A stretch of 64,000 bases of DNA, taken from the IMG/VR virus record IMGVR_UViG_3300014913_001094, positions 1-64,000 of that record; one strand, 5' to 3'. The notes beneath the pieces are model-generated. The model searched no databases. It worked only from the letters and a program-made list of their open reading frames with translations, and was not told the origin of the DNA. Made by a program: the position numbers and the translations under genes. This DNA is from a virus. This document shows, in pieces, positions 17,090 through 25,217 of the stretch (position 1 is the first letter of the stretch; the number at the start of each line of letters is the position of its first letter).

Positions 17090-17779
17090 ATGAGTTATTT
17101 AAATTTGATCATTGATACAGTAAACAGTCTGCGAGCAAAAGGTAAAACGCTTTTTGCTGCTGAACTCGATCAATTTTTGCGTAAAAATGCTCAAGATCTG
17201 GGCAATCTTGTTGATATGGAAGAAACACCAGCTCCAGAAGAGGCTCCACAAGAAGAGGCTCCACAAGAAGAGTTGCTCACTGAACCTATTGAGCCTGTAA
17301 AAGAAGAAGTAGATGTGCAAGCAAAGCTTGAACGTACACTACATTATCAATTTGGAGAGTGGCACAGTATAATTGACAGAATGCTTCCAAAATTTGATTA
17401 TTTTGGTGATGATAATATACAAAACTTACGCCATACATTTTCTCATGTAGCAAAAGTCTTTGAACAAGCTATGGAAGGTCAAGAGTCGAATTTTGATAAT
17501 GTATATATGGAGACTTTTAAGGCTCGAATGAGTAATGTAAAAGACCAGTTGAAAGAATCCATAGATGCAAAATTAGATGAAACTAAAGCAAAACTTGATG
17601 CTAGCTTATTGTATGGAGAAACTGAAAAGTTGCACAAATCTTTTAAACGAATTACCAAAGAAGATCCTCGCTTTGCAAAGGTTGGGACTGAATTTGGCAA
17701 TCTAATGAGAGTTTTTGCATTGATAATTCAAAATGTATCAGAAGCAATTGCTAAGACGGATCTAACAGAGGTAAGATAA
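17090..17779 (+). CDS. Hypothetical protein with N-terminal helical hairpin, 229 aa
   Basis: Unrecognised. Residues about 6-34 form a divergent hairpin (S-L-R-A-K-G-K-T-L-F-A-A-E-L-D). A Pro/Glu repeat (E-A-P-Q-E, about 43-70) links it to a helical domain (80-229) with predicted long amphipathic helices. A strong AAGAGGAG Shine-Dalgarno lies just before the ATG and a promoter-like motif is upstream. The stop overlaps the next start by one base (TAATG). Confidence 0.78.
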   Translation: MSYLNLIIDTVNSLRAKGKTLFAAELDQFLRKNAQDLGNLVDMEETPAPEEAPQEEAPQEELLTEPIEPVKEEVDVQAKLERTLHYQFGEWHSIIDRMLPKFDYFGDDNIQNLRHTFSHVAKVFEQAMEGQESNFDNVYMETFKARMSNVKDQLKESIDAKLDETKAKLDASLLYGETEKLHKSFKRITKEDPRFAKVGTEFGNLMRVFALIIQNVSEAIAKTDLTEVR

Positions 17780-18366
17780 TGGCTCTCTTTAAAAAAATAA
17801 CAGCAAGTACAAGAGCTTTAGCTAATGTTGAGCCAACTCTTGAAATGAAGGAGCACTTTGCAGAGAGAACTCAGCGTCATATTGACCTAGTGAATAAGTA
17901 CTTAGAAAAGATGAGTGAAGTTTGTGATTATGACTTTGATGATCACGACGAGAGCAAATTTCAGAGTCCAGAGTATAAGCCATATCTCTTTGTTTCGTGG
18001 GAATATAGATGTAAAGATAAGGACGAAGAATATGAAATACCAGCTGAATGGCAGGATAAATGTCATGAAGCTACAGGTCATCATGTAAAAACAAACAAGC
18101 ATCATCCTGAATACTGGGATGATTCAATTGATGGTGATCCCATTAACGAGAAAGATAGAAATAAGCCACCAGAGACGGTCACAGATGCAACAAAAATGCC
18201 ACCACAATATGTTTTAGAAATGGTGGCTGATTGGTGTGCTATGTCGGAAGAAATGGGAAGCAACACTCCTAAGGAGTGGGCAGACGAGAATGTTGACGTC
18301 AGGTGGAAGTTTAGTTCTGATCAAAAAGATTTAATATATAAGACAATAGATTTGATATGGGAGTAG
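17779..18366 (+). CDS. DUF5662 family protein
   Basis: The 195-residue product shows D-D-H-D-E-S-K-F (about 53-60), H-H-V-K-T-N-K-H-H-P-E-Y-W (about 102-114) and M-P-P-Q-Y-V-L-E-M-V-A-D-W. These are the hallmarks of DUF5662, a family seen in phage and bacterial genomes. The spaced His/Asp residues suggest a metal site of HD-hydrolase type, but no activity is established. The first residues, M-A-L-F-K-K, are repeated in the tiny gene just downstream. Confidence 0.8.
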   Translation: MALFKKITASTRALANVEPTLEMKEHFAERTQRHIDLVNKYLEKMSEVCDYDFDDHDESKFQSPEYKPYLFVSWEYRCKDKDEEYEIPAEWQDKCHEATGHHVKTNKHHPEYWDDSIDGDPINEKDRNKPPETVTDATKMPPQYVLEMVADWCAMSEEMGSNTPKEWADENVDVRWKFSSDQKDLIYKTIDLIWE

Positions 18367-18369
18367 AAA

Positions 18370-18486
18370 ATGGCTCTTTTTAAAAAGGTAGTAGCAGGTA
18401 TTAAAAAGGTTATTACCGATAAAGAAATCAAAAAAGTTGAAGATGAAAAAGAAGCTGAAAAGGCTAAAGATGAAAAAAAAGATTAA
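18370..18486 (+). CDS. Small Lys/Glu-rich peptide, 38 aa
   Basis: ATG 18370 lies three bases after the DUF5662 stop. The peptide begins M-A-L-F-K-K-V-V-A-G like its neighbour's M-A-L-F-K-K-I-T-A-S and continues as a charged helix ending K-K-D at 18486. It overlaps the next gene's ATG (18470) by 17 bases. The shared N-terminus suggests a partial duplication of the upstream gene's start; it may serve as a coupled leader. Confidence 0.5.
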   Translation: MALFKKVVAGIKKVITDKEIKKVEDEKEAEKAKDEKKD

Positions 18487-19960
18487 AACTGCTCAAAACG
18501 AACATCACACATTGACTGTCAAAAAGGCTACTCAGCTTTATGTCATAGGTGGTGTTGGAGAAGCAGAAGATGATGATGATCGACTTCTTTTTTGGTATGC
18601 AATACGTAAATATCCCACTATGTCAAGAGAGATGAAGAGGGAAACCGATACCCAGAGTTTAACTGAGTATATACAAAAGAATCGCCCAGAATGGACTGAA
18701 GGTGAAGAGCCACCGCTCGGTTATGTAGAGTTTTATAAAACTTTACCAGAGCAATTTGGTGAAGGCTCGTCTGAAAGTGCTAGTAAAAATAAGGTTCCAG
18801 GTAAAACTACAATAATTGTGCCACCAACTCCTATTGAAAATTTTAAAGAGCCAACTGGAGATATAAAAAGTGACACACAAGCCGTAATTGAGATTATTAA
18901 AAGAATACGCCAGTTAATTTGGGACTTCCCTGTACAAGGAATTTTTACAGACAATGCAGGATTTCAAGGACAACAACTACGTGATTATATAGGTCAGAAT
19001 TTAATAGCGAGTAGTAAGCATATGACCAAAAAAGCACAACAATCTTTTAAAATTAAGCCAAAAACAGTTCGTTATATTTCTGTTGACACTGGAGAAGTCT
19101 TTTCTAGTGAACAAGCAGTACAAAATGCAATACAAGACCATGTTGATCAGCAGTCCCCGATGGCTGCTGCTGCGTCTAACAATAGAGGAGGAAAAATGAA
19201 AAAAGTGATTGCAGAACTTCTCTCAATTGCTGATTCTCTCGATGAAGCTGGTGCACATGCAGAGGCAGACGAGATTATGACAATTCTTACAGAATTAAAG
19301 TCTGAGGATGATGTAGAGCAAGTAGAAGTAGAAGAGACAGTAGGTGATCAAACACTTCAAGCAAAGAGTGTAATTCAGACTTTAGTCCGAGTTGCTGATT
19401 CGCTTGATGCAAAAGGTGCCACAAAAGAAGCTCAGATTGCAGATAATCTTTTACAAGATATGCAAACAGCTCTTCCACAAGCTTTTACGCCTTTTAGTCA
19501 ACTTGAAACTCCAATTCAAGAGGCTCCAGCTTCAGAGATTGAAGTCCCAGCTCAAGAAGAGGTAATAGTTGAAGAACCTAAAATGACTACCTTTGATCAG
19601 CTTGAAGAGATTATTGAAGAGGAACAAGCTGAGCCAGTAGTTGAAGAGACACCAGCTGAGCCAGTAGTTGAAGAGACACCAGCTGAGCCAGTAGTTGAAG
19701 CTGAACCACAAGAGCCTGTTGAGCCTACTATAGAAGGCGTTGTTGAGCCCGAAGTAGAACATGATGTTTTGACTCTCGAGCAGTTCCAAGAGGTAATTGA
19801 TGGTATGAAATATCGCTTTTCTCAAGGGAAACAGCGTGTACAGTATGAAAAGATTATGGAACAAGCTGAACGAGCAGCAGAATATAAGCGTGCCTATGAA
19901 GAGTGGCTCACGTCTGCACACGAGATGTTTGGTGATACTCCAATTAGACTAGATGTATAA
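18470..19960 (+). CDS. Hypothetical protein with two helical hairpins and Pro/Glu repeats
   Basis: The start is taken at ATG 18470; an in-frame TTG lies at 18437. The product is 496 residues of unknown family. The N-terminal part (1-235) is globular and includes a K-A-T-Q-L-Y segment. Two copies of the hairpin motif follow (nt 19205-19290 and 19376-19460), then an acidic Pro-Val-Glu repeat and a helical C-terminus. A very strong Shine-Dalgarno and in-frame ATG at 19196 suggest that a shorter 254-residue product, starting exactly at the first hairpin, is also made. Confidence 0.75.
   Translation: MKKKIKTAQNEHHTLTVKKATQLYVIGGVGEAEDDDDRLLFWYAIRKYPTMSREMKRETDTQSLTEYIQKNRPEWTEGEEPPLGYVEFYKTLPEQFGEGSSESASKNKVPGKTTIIVPPTPIENFKEPTGDIKSDTQAVIEIIKRIRQLIWDFPVQGIFTDNAGFQGQQLRDYIGQNLIASSKHMTKKAQQSFKIKPKTVRYISVDTGEVFSSEQAVQNAIQDHVDQQSPMAAAASNNRGGKMKKVIAELLSIADSLDEAGAHAEADEIMTILTELKSEDDVEQVEVEETVGDQTLQAKSVIQTLVRVADSLDAKGATKEAQIADNLLQDMQTALPQAFTPFSQLETPIQEAPASEIEVPAQEEVIVEEPKMTTFDQLEEIIEEEQAEPVVEETPAEPVVEETPAEPVVEAEPQEPVEPTIEGVVEPEVEHDVLTLEQFQEVIDGMKYRFSQGKQRVQYEKIMEQAERAAEYKRAYEEWLTSAHEMFGDTPIRLDV
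19184..19198 (+). promoter_or_regulatory. Internal ribosome binding site and in-frame ATG
   Basis: AGAGGAGG (19184-19191) lies five bases before ATG 19196, which is in frame with the gene at 18470. This is a stronger Shine-Dalgarno than at most gene starts in the window. It would give a 254-residue C-terminal protein beginning M-K-K-V-I-A-E-L-L-S, at the boundary of the hairpin module. Confidence 0.6.
19628..19700 (+). repeat. 27-bp tandem repeat encoding A-E-P-V-V-E-E-T-P
   Basis: Two full copies and a partial third copy of a 27-base unit start at 19628, 19655 and 19682. They are almost identical at nucleotide level and extend an acidic Pro/Glu-rich linker. Such repeats usually expand by slippage and act as flexible spacers. 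Confidence 0.8.
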
Positions 19961-19971
19961 TAAAAATATTT

Positions 19972-20001
19972 AAATGTATCGATATTTTTAGCTAAAAATG
20001 G
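19972..20001 (+). promoter_or_regulatory. Promoter-like motif with perfect 16-bp palindrome
   Basis: AAATGTATCGATATT (19972-19986) runs into ATTTTTAGCTAAAAAT (19984-19999), a perfect palindrome. It lies 36 bases before the ATG of the protease-scaffold gene, in the only real gap nearby. It matches the sites at 17034, 27373, 35041 and 56674. Confidence 0.55.
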
Positions 20002-20036
20002 TAGTCTATCACCCTGGTTTTATACGGAGATAATAT

Positions 20037-23000
20037 ATGTTAAAAAAATATGCAACAGGAGAAGTCGCTATTCAAAGCATTAATGCTGAGATGGCTCTTA
20101 ATTCTGAAGCCAATATGAAGCGCTTCCGTGAGCTAACTGCTGAAATTAAGCGGGTTGCTCCAAAGTCAGATGAGTTTGTATATTTTGTATGTCGAGCAAT
20201 TCACGCAATGGAACACGCAAACCTCGATCCTGTCACACAGCAATTTTCTGGTGATGGACACATTGTTAGACGCGGTGAAGATGGATGTTGTTCTACTTGC
20301 AAGCAAAATATGCAAGATTGGCAAGAAGGTTTATGGCACTCAGAAGCAGGAGTTAAACCTTATATTAATCAGAATGGCGATGCGTTTCCAGAATCGGAAC
20401 TTCTCAAAGAAGTTACATCAGAGGACGGAAAAGAAATAAAGGCATTCGAAACATTTATAGGCCGTGGATTATTTGTAAATCATGCAAGTGATGATGCAGA
20501 GAAAATTCGTGGTATCATCTTAGACGCACAGTGGGACCAGGGGACCAAGGGTGTCGACATTCTTGTAGCGTGTGATAAGGTTGCATATCCTGAATTAGCA
20601 CGTCAGATTGAGATGGGATATTCCAACGATGTTTCTATGGGGACACAAGTTGCCTACAGCTTATGTTCTGATTGTGGAAACAGAGCAGTAACAGAAGATG
20701 ATTATTGCGAACATGTTCGTGCCAGTAAAGGTCTAACAACAGCAGGTTGTGAAGATGTATATGAAATTAATAATGGTTTGAACTTTATAGAAATCAGCGT
20801 CGTATCTAACGGTGCTGATCCAAGAGCGAAGATCAAGACGGTTCTCGCAAAACTTAACGAAACAGTCAACGAAAGAGAAACACGTGCTAATACGTGTGTG
20901 AATCCTATGGAAGCTGAGAGACTTCGTGACGAGATTCGTGATCTGCAAGCACAAATTCAAAAGCTCTCAAAAGAGGCCAGTGAGGGTGTTTGCAATGACG
21001 ATTGCGATGATATAGAAAATGGAGGTGTTTGCACAGACGACTCTCGGAATGATGCAGAACAAATAGAGGCAAGACGTATTAGACGTTATAAGACAGCAAG
21101 AGACCTAGGTTTAGAATTAGAAGCCGATCCTTTGAAAGAGGACGGCGTCATTAATGACAAGAAGGAGTCATCCATGTCAAAAGATCAGGAAAAGAAAGCT
21201 TATTTCCAAGGTGGTGGTGGCTTGAACGATCCTTCTGCAACTCCTTATCAGAGCGAAGATTACACAAGCGTTCGCGATAACGACGACAAGCAGATGATCG
21301 GACAAGGTATGGAACCAGGTTCCGAGGGAATGGCCGGGGACGACGAGTCCGTAAAGCAACAAGTACAACGTGGCAGCATTGAAGAGCGTAGACAAAGACG
21401 TCATGCACTCTTGAATCAAACCAAAGAAGCTTACTTTCAAGGTGGTGGAGACGTTAACGATCCCGCTACTCTTCCGTATGAAAAAGAAGATTACGTAAAA
21501 GTACGTGATACCGAAGATAAGCAGATGGTCGGACAAGGCATGGAGCCGGGTTCTGACGGGATGGCTGGCGACGACGCATCCATTAAAGAACAATTACAGC
21601 GTGCCAAACTTCGCGCTACCTTCCGTAAAAGTGCAAGCCGTGGTAATTCTGCTTGGACTCTTTTTGCAGGTAGCGAACCCTTAATGTCCGTAACTGCTGA
21701 GCAGCTCTATGGTGAAGATCTTGATGTTCCTAATGAGGATAATTCAGAGATCACAAATTGGGAATGGGTTAATAGTAAAGATTACGGTAAGAACTTAATT
21801 CAAGCTGTCAAGCAATTAGGTTTTGATACAGTAAAAGCTCAAATTGAGCGCGCTGCCCAAGCTGAAGAAGGCATGCCACTGATGGACCTCGAAGGGGGTG
21901 AAGATCTCGGTCTTGAGGAAATGGCACCTGAAGAAGGCGAAGGCGAAGAACTTGGCGTTGGTGAACAAATTAGTGCTGCTATTGATACCATTGAAGAAGC
22001 TTCACGTGAGCTTCGTGCTCTTAATGAAGGTGATGAAGCTGATGTAGAGTCACTCGGAACCGAAATGAACCTTAACGATGCTGGTGTTGAGCTCGAAGGT
22101 TTAGGTGAAAATTTGGAAGCTGCTAAAGATGACGAAGGTAGACTAAAGGCCCTTAACGTAGTTGTTAAGGAGGCTCTTGAAGATGCTGATAAAGCTGTCA
22201 AAAAGGCTAAGGCATTAGTGACTGCTAAATCCGCATCAATTCCTTCTTCTCCGAAGATTGAAAAGGTAGCAGCTGAAGATGAAGTAGACGAAGAAGATGT
22301 TGAAGAAGCAAAAGAAGACATCGACGATGCTGAAGAGAAGCTTGACGATGCTGAAGAAGAGCTTAGTGATAGCGAAGATGATGACGATGATGATACATGT
22401 GAAGCAATGTCAGCATCTAAGATTCTTGAGCGCAAAGCTGCTCGTTATAAGCTTGCTTCTGAACTTTATCAGATTACTGATGGTGACATGATTGCTGAAG
22501 CACATCCAGGTGGTGGAACTGATGTCCCAGACGTAGATGGTGATGCACATGTTGAAACTGAGACTGAGCAGCAAGCAGCCGACATGGAAGTTGCTGAGAA
22601 GCAGCCCCGTGGCGAATTAACAGCGCGTCAATCAGCTCGCCGCAAGCTAATTGCAAAGCTTGAAGCTGAAGCTGAGTGTGGTAATTGCACTGGTCCAGAA
22701 GATTGCACAAAAGGTGATGACGAAGAGGACGAAGAAGAAGCTACTGATAAGACAGCTCAAGTTCAAGAGCATCTTACTGAAGTTTTTAGTGAAGCTGAAG
22801 AAGCTGAAGAGAAGCCAGAGATTGATGAAGAACTCAAGCAAGAGTTTGTTCAAAAGTCAACAGCCAATACTCATGAGCTTAAGCTTCGCATGAAACGTGC
22901 TTATCGTATTGCTAATAAGCAAGCTCAACTTGGTCAGATCGAATCTACCGATGAGTCTATTGAAGCTCAAGTAGATCGCCTCACTGATATGGATAGTGAT

Positions 23001-23174
23001 AGTTTTGATGCTCTTGCTAATGTTGTTGACAATACAGAGATTGTCAAGGACGCAAAAGTAACTAAAGCTTTCGTTAAGTCAGCTGGTGCTATACAGTTAG
23101 GTCGCACAAAGCCAGGTTTAGGTAATGGTTCAGAAGATCTTTCTAAAGGTCTTGGAAATCTGCCCTGGAAATAA
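20037..23174 (+). CDS. Prohead maturation protease fused to scaffold
   Basis: The 1045-residue protein has an N-terminal domain (about 1-275) resembling phage prohead proteases: G-L-F-V-N-H (candidate catalytic H149), G-V-D-I-L-V-A and Y-S-N-D-V-S-M-G (candidate nucleophile S200). Cysteine clusters C84/C85/C88 and C210/C213/C224/H226 may bind zinc. From about residue 380 the protein is acidic, low-complexity and helical as expected of scaffold, with a tandem repeat (388-523), long Glu/Asp runs (about 720-785) and an A-H-P-G-G-G-T-D box. An internal Shine-Dalgarno and ATG at 21174 could express the scaffold part alone, as Nu3 within lambda C. Expected role: internal core of the prohead, then digestion of itself and other head proteins. 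It ends at a strong terminator. The protease assignment rests on motifs and context only. Confidence 0.72.
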   Translation: MLKKYATGEVAIQSINAEMALNSEANMKRFRELTAEIKRVAPKSDEFVYFVCRAIHAMEHANLDPVTQQFSGDGHIVRRGEDGCCSTCKQNMQDWQEGLWHSEAGVKPYINQNGDAFPESELLKEVTSEDGKEIKAFETFIGRGLFVNHASDDAEKIRGIILDAQWDQGTKGVDILVACDKVAYPELARQIEMGYSNDVSMGTQVAYSLCSDCGNRAVTEDDYCEHVRASKGLTTAGCEDVYEINNGLNFIEISVVSNGADPRAKIKTVLAKLNETVNERETRANTCVNPMEAERLRDEIRDLQAQIQKLSKEASEGVCNDDCDDIENGGVCTDDSRNDAEQIEARRIRRYKTARDLGLELEADPLKEDGVINDKKESSMSKDQEKKAYFQGGGGLNDPSATPYQSEDYTSVRDNDDKQMIGQGMEPGSEGMAGDDESVKQQVQRGSIEERRQRRHALLNQTKEAYFQGGGDVNDPATLPYEKEDYVKVRDTEDKQMVGQGMEPGSDGMAGDDASIKEQLQRAKLRATFRKSASRGNSAWTLFAGSEPLMSVTAEQLYGEDLDVPNEDNSEITNWEWVNSKDYGKNLIQAVKQLGFDTVKAQIERAAQAEEGMPLMDLEGGEDLGLEEMAPEEGEGEELGVGEQISAAIDTIEEASRELRALNEGDEADVESLGTEMNLNDAGVELEGLGENLEAAKDDEGRLKALNVVVKEALEDADKAVKKAKALVTAKSASIPSSPKIEKVAAEDEVDEEDVEEAKEDIDDAEEKLDDAEEELSDSEDDDDDDTCEAMSASKILERKAARYKLASELYQITDGDMIAEAHPGGGTDVPDVDGDAHVETETEQQAADMEVAEKQPRGELTARQSARRKLIAKLEAEAECGNCTGPEDCTKGDDEEDEEEATDKTAQVQEHLTEVFSEAEEAEEKPEIDEELKQEFVQKSTANTHELKLRMKRAYRIANKQAQLGQIESTDESIEAQVDRLTDMDSDSFDALANVVDNTEIVKDAKVTKAFVKSAGAIQLGRTKPGLGNGSEDLSKGLGNLPWK
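21162..21176 (+). promoter_or_regulatory. Internal start for scaffold-only product
   Basis: AAGGAG (21162-21167) is followed six bases later by ATG 21174, in frame with the protease-scaffold gene. Translation here would give a 666-residue protein (M-S-K-D-Q-E-K-K-A-Y-F-Q...) lacking the protease domain. This mirrors the nested C/Nu3 design in lambda. Confidence 0.6.
21198..21605 (+). repeat. Tandem coding repeat of about 77 codons in the scaffold
   Basis: Two copies begin A-Y-F-Q-G-G-G at residues 388 and 465. They share N-D-P, E-D-Y, V-R-D, D-K-Q-M and the G-Q-G-M-E-P-G-S-(E/D)-G-M-A-G-D-D core. Codons differ at many positions, so the duplication is old or the copies are under selection. 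Confidence 0.8.
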
Positions 23175-23200
23175 GGCTAAGTCAGCTATAAGTTGATGAT

Positions 23201-23245
23201 GGTGGTCTCATCGGTCTCCTATGAGACTTGAGACCACCTTTTTTT
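23201..23245 (+). terminator. Intrinsic terminator after protease-scaffold
   Basis: GGTGGTCTCA (23201-23210) pairs perfectly with TGAGACCACC (23229-23238), followed by seven T. The 18-base loop holds a second pair, GTCTC (23214-23218) with GAGAC (23223-23227), so the hairpin can extend or refold. Confidence 0.85.
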
Positions 23246-23256
23246 ATGAAAGATCA

Positions 23257-23439
23257 ATGATGAAAGTCAATGAGAAAAATTGTATTGAGCAACTTAAAGA
23301 AACATTGAATGTTCTGAGAAATATTTGTGCTTTCTTGCAAAAAGATAAGGCCAAGAATCGTCGGGAAATTGGTAATCTCGATGGTGCAATTCGTAACATC
23401 AATGAAGCAATTCGTTCAAGACAAAAAAATAGAAAATGA
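23257..23439 (+). CDS. Small coiled-coil protein, 60 aa
   Basis: The start is taken at ATG 23257 (a second ATG follows at once), just after the terminator tail. The product is a single charged amphipathic helix with heptad-like hydrophobics. It ends at TGA 23437-23439. If the A7 run at 23423-23429 were A6, the frame would continue without a stop into the gene below, giving one protein of about 300 residues. Function is unknown. Confidence 0.55.
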   Translation: MMKVNEKNCIEQLKETLNVLRNICAFLQKDKAKNRREIGNLDGAIRNINEAIRSRQKNRK

Positions 23440-23446
23440 GCTTGAC

Positions 23447-24169
23447 GTGAACCTTATAAAAATTAAAGCGCAGATAAAGTTAATTCGTCGCCTTCATAGT
23501 TTTGGGCAGCAATTAGTCAATAAGAAGTGCTATGCTGAAGCAACAAATCTTCTTACGTTGATTCAAGACATAGCACAAACGCTGCCTCCTGAATTGGCAC
23601 AACAAATGGTTATGCAGGTAGATCTTTCGCCAATATCCGAAAGTCATGATGCACTAGGGTTACAGATTGTTCTTCCTCAAGGAGCAATTTCCATCGATGA
23701 GCTCCCCCAAGCCTTTGATCAACAACAGACAATCGCAGATAAGGTTGAAGACTTTAAAGGAAGATTGAGTCTTGCTAAGCAAAAAATGTTTATTACTGCA
23801 CAATATCAAATTTCATGTTCATGGTGTAATGATTCTTTGATTGAGTGTGAAATTGAAGAATCACATGGAGTTTGTAGACAGTGTGCTCTCGAAATGTTAG
23901 CAAAAGAGGGTGTTGAACTAACCTCAGTTGAGATAGAAGAGCTTAATAGACTCAGAGAAGAAAAGAAAAAAGATCAAAGTGGCAGTGATGGACATATAAT
24001 TGCTTCCAAGCCAAAAAAGGTGAAAGAAATCGCAGATGCAATCAGAAGAGATGATCCAAAGGTTTCTGATGAAAAGGCTTACAAAATGTCCTGGGAAACT
24101 TACTGTTCCTATGTAAACCCGAGCTATAAAGGGTGTACAGAAAAAGGCAAAAGTAAGAGGAAGAGTTAA
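23447..24169 (+). CDS. Hypothetical protein with helical hairpin and zinc finger, about 240 aa
   Basis: The frame is open from 23327, but upstream codons overlap the preceding coiled-coil gene. GTG 23447 is the most sensible start, though it lacks a good Shine-Dalgarno. A divergent hairpin occupies residues about 10-44 (L-V-N-K-K-C-Y-A-E-A-T-N-L-L). A four-cysteine finger (C-S-W-C...C...C-R-Q-C) lies at about 125-150. The C-terminus ends with a Lys-rich tail. The family is unknown. It may be the second half of a gene broken at an A-run. Confidence 0.65.
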   Translation: MNLIKIKAQIKLIRRLHSFGQQLVNKKCYAEATNLLTLIQDIAQTLPPELAQQMVMQVDLSPISESHDALGLQIVLPQGAISIDELPQAFDQQQTIADKVEDFKGRLSLAKQKMFITAQYQISCSWCNDSLIECEIEESHGVCRQCALEMLAKEGVELTSVEIEELNRLREEKKKDQSGSDGHIIASKPKKVKEIADAIRRDDPKVSDEKAYKMSWETYCSYVNPSYKGCTEKGKSKRKS

Positions 24170-24195
24170 TCACTTAGAATAATTAGGAGATAAAG

Positions 24196-24885
24196 ATGGT
24201 TCTACGATTGGTTTATACGTCTGGTGAGATTCATGGCCTTTGGCCCGTGGATCCGTCTATCGAATTTCAGGCTGGTATGATCGGAGCCTTGATTGAGATA
24301 GGTGGAAGTATCTTTGTAACTATTTCCGATGGTTGCACACTACCACCAATTGGAATTATTGATGACGTAAAGACAGAGGCGTTTAGCCGCAACTCAATGG
24401 ATGAGCTCATCTTTATACCTGCAGCAGGAGTCTCAGATGGATATGGTAACTTAGTTAGTACTGTTGATACAATGGGTTTTCTAGAGAATACAAACATCAT
24501 TCCAAATACCTTTGTAGCAACGGTTGATGTTCAACTGAATCCTCGTAATGGTGTTCTTGTTGTTCCAGCTGGTACAGCTCTTAATGTAATTGATCCGACA
24601 GATCCAACAAAAACAGGATTTGAAATTATGGCCTCTTATATGTCTCAGATTCCTGATCTTCCAGGTGAAGACACAACAGCTGGAAGTGGTAAGGTGTCAG
24701 TTCATATATTCAGAGGAATCTTTGCAACTGACCAATTTGACCCAGTGGTCGACTATCCTCTTAATGGGCCAATGTATTGTGGGCGTGATGGAAGATTTAC
24801 AACAGAACCCAACGGTCCTATAATTGCGTTAGTAACCGGTCCACCTAGTGTTCTAATAAATGAACTAGAAGCGCTGTGGCTTTAA
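24196..24885 (+). CDS. Capsid decoration-like protein, 229 aa
   Basis: Predicted all-beta. It shares a pattern with the protein at 27856, just before the capsid gene: G-M-(I/V)-G near residue 28, (V/L)-G-(I/L)-(I/L)-D-D near 55, S-G-K in the second half, then F/Y-A-T-D-x-F-D. Two such paralogues among head genes suggest head decoration or cement proteins binding the capsid surface; this is inference from layout and fold, not a recognised family. A TAGGAGATAAAG Shine-Dalgarno precedes the ATG. Confidence 0.65.
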   Translation: MVLRLVYTSGEIHGLWPVDPSIEFQAGMIGALIEIGGSIFVTISDGCTLPPIGIIDDVKTEAFSRNSMDELIFIPAAGVSDGYGNLVSTVDTMGFLENTNIIPNTFVATVDVQLNPRNGVLVVPAGTALNVIDPTDPTKTGFEIMASYMSQIPDLPGEDTTAGSGKVSVHIFRGIFATDQFDPVVDYPLNGPMYCGRDGRFTTEPNGPIIALVTGPPSVLINELEALWL

Positions 24886-25208
24886 TGAGTAAAGATGACG
24901 ACAAAAAATCTCTAATTGATATGGCAGACGAGACAGTCTTTATCAAGGCCTCTACTCCTGAAGAGATGGAAGAAGCAAAGCGAGTACTTGAGGTCAGGCT
25001 AAATCATATACTCGCAACACGACGTCAAAAAGAAATAAATGAACGAGATAACCCTAAAATAGAAAAAGCCGTACAAAGTCCAGGTGGTGGAGTTGTTTTA
25101 GGAAGGTTATCCGCAGAAGAGATTAATGCGATTAAAACAAATAACGATGCAGAATTGCGAAGATTAGCAAGAAATCGTGCAAGAAGCATAAGACGACGTA
25201 GAAAGTAA
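24885..25208 (+). CDS. Small charged protein, 107 aa
   Basis: The ATG overlaps the previous stop (TAATG). A GTG three codons upstream is in frame but less likely. The product is helical and charged with an Arg-rich C-terminus, which could touch nucleic acid or the acidic capsid interior. No family is recognised. Confidence 0.7.
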   Translation: MSKDDDKKSLIDMADETVFIKASTPEEMEEAKRVLEVRLNHILATRRQKEINERDNPKIEKAVQSPGGGVVLGRLSAEEINAIKTNNDAELRRLARNRARSIRRRRK

Positions 25209-25217
25209 GGAGGACGT

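Noticed and set aside
21839-22435. A 198-codon minus-strand frame, almost all Ser/Ala
   Set aside because: Antisense of the Glu/Asp/Ala-rich scaffold; composition artefact without start signals.
23327-23446. Coding start at 23327 for the zinc-finger protein
   Set aside because: This stretch overlaps the small coiled-coil gene in another frame and has no ribosome binding site. GTG 23447 or a frameshift is more plausible.
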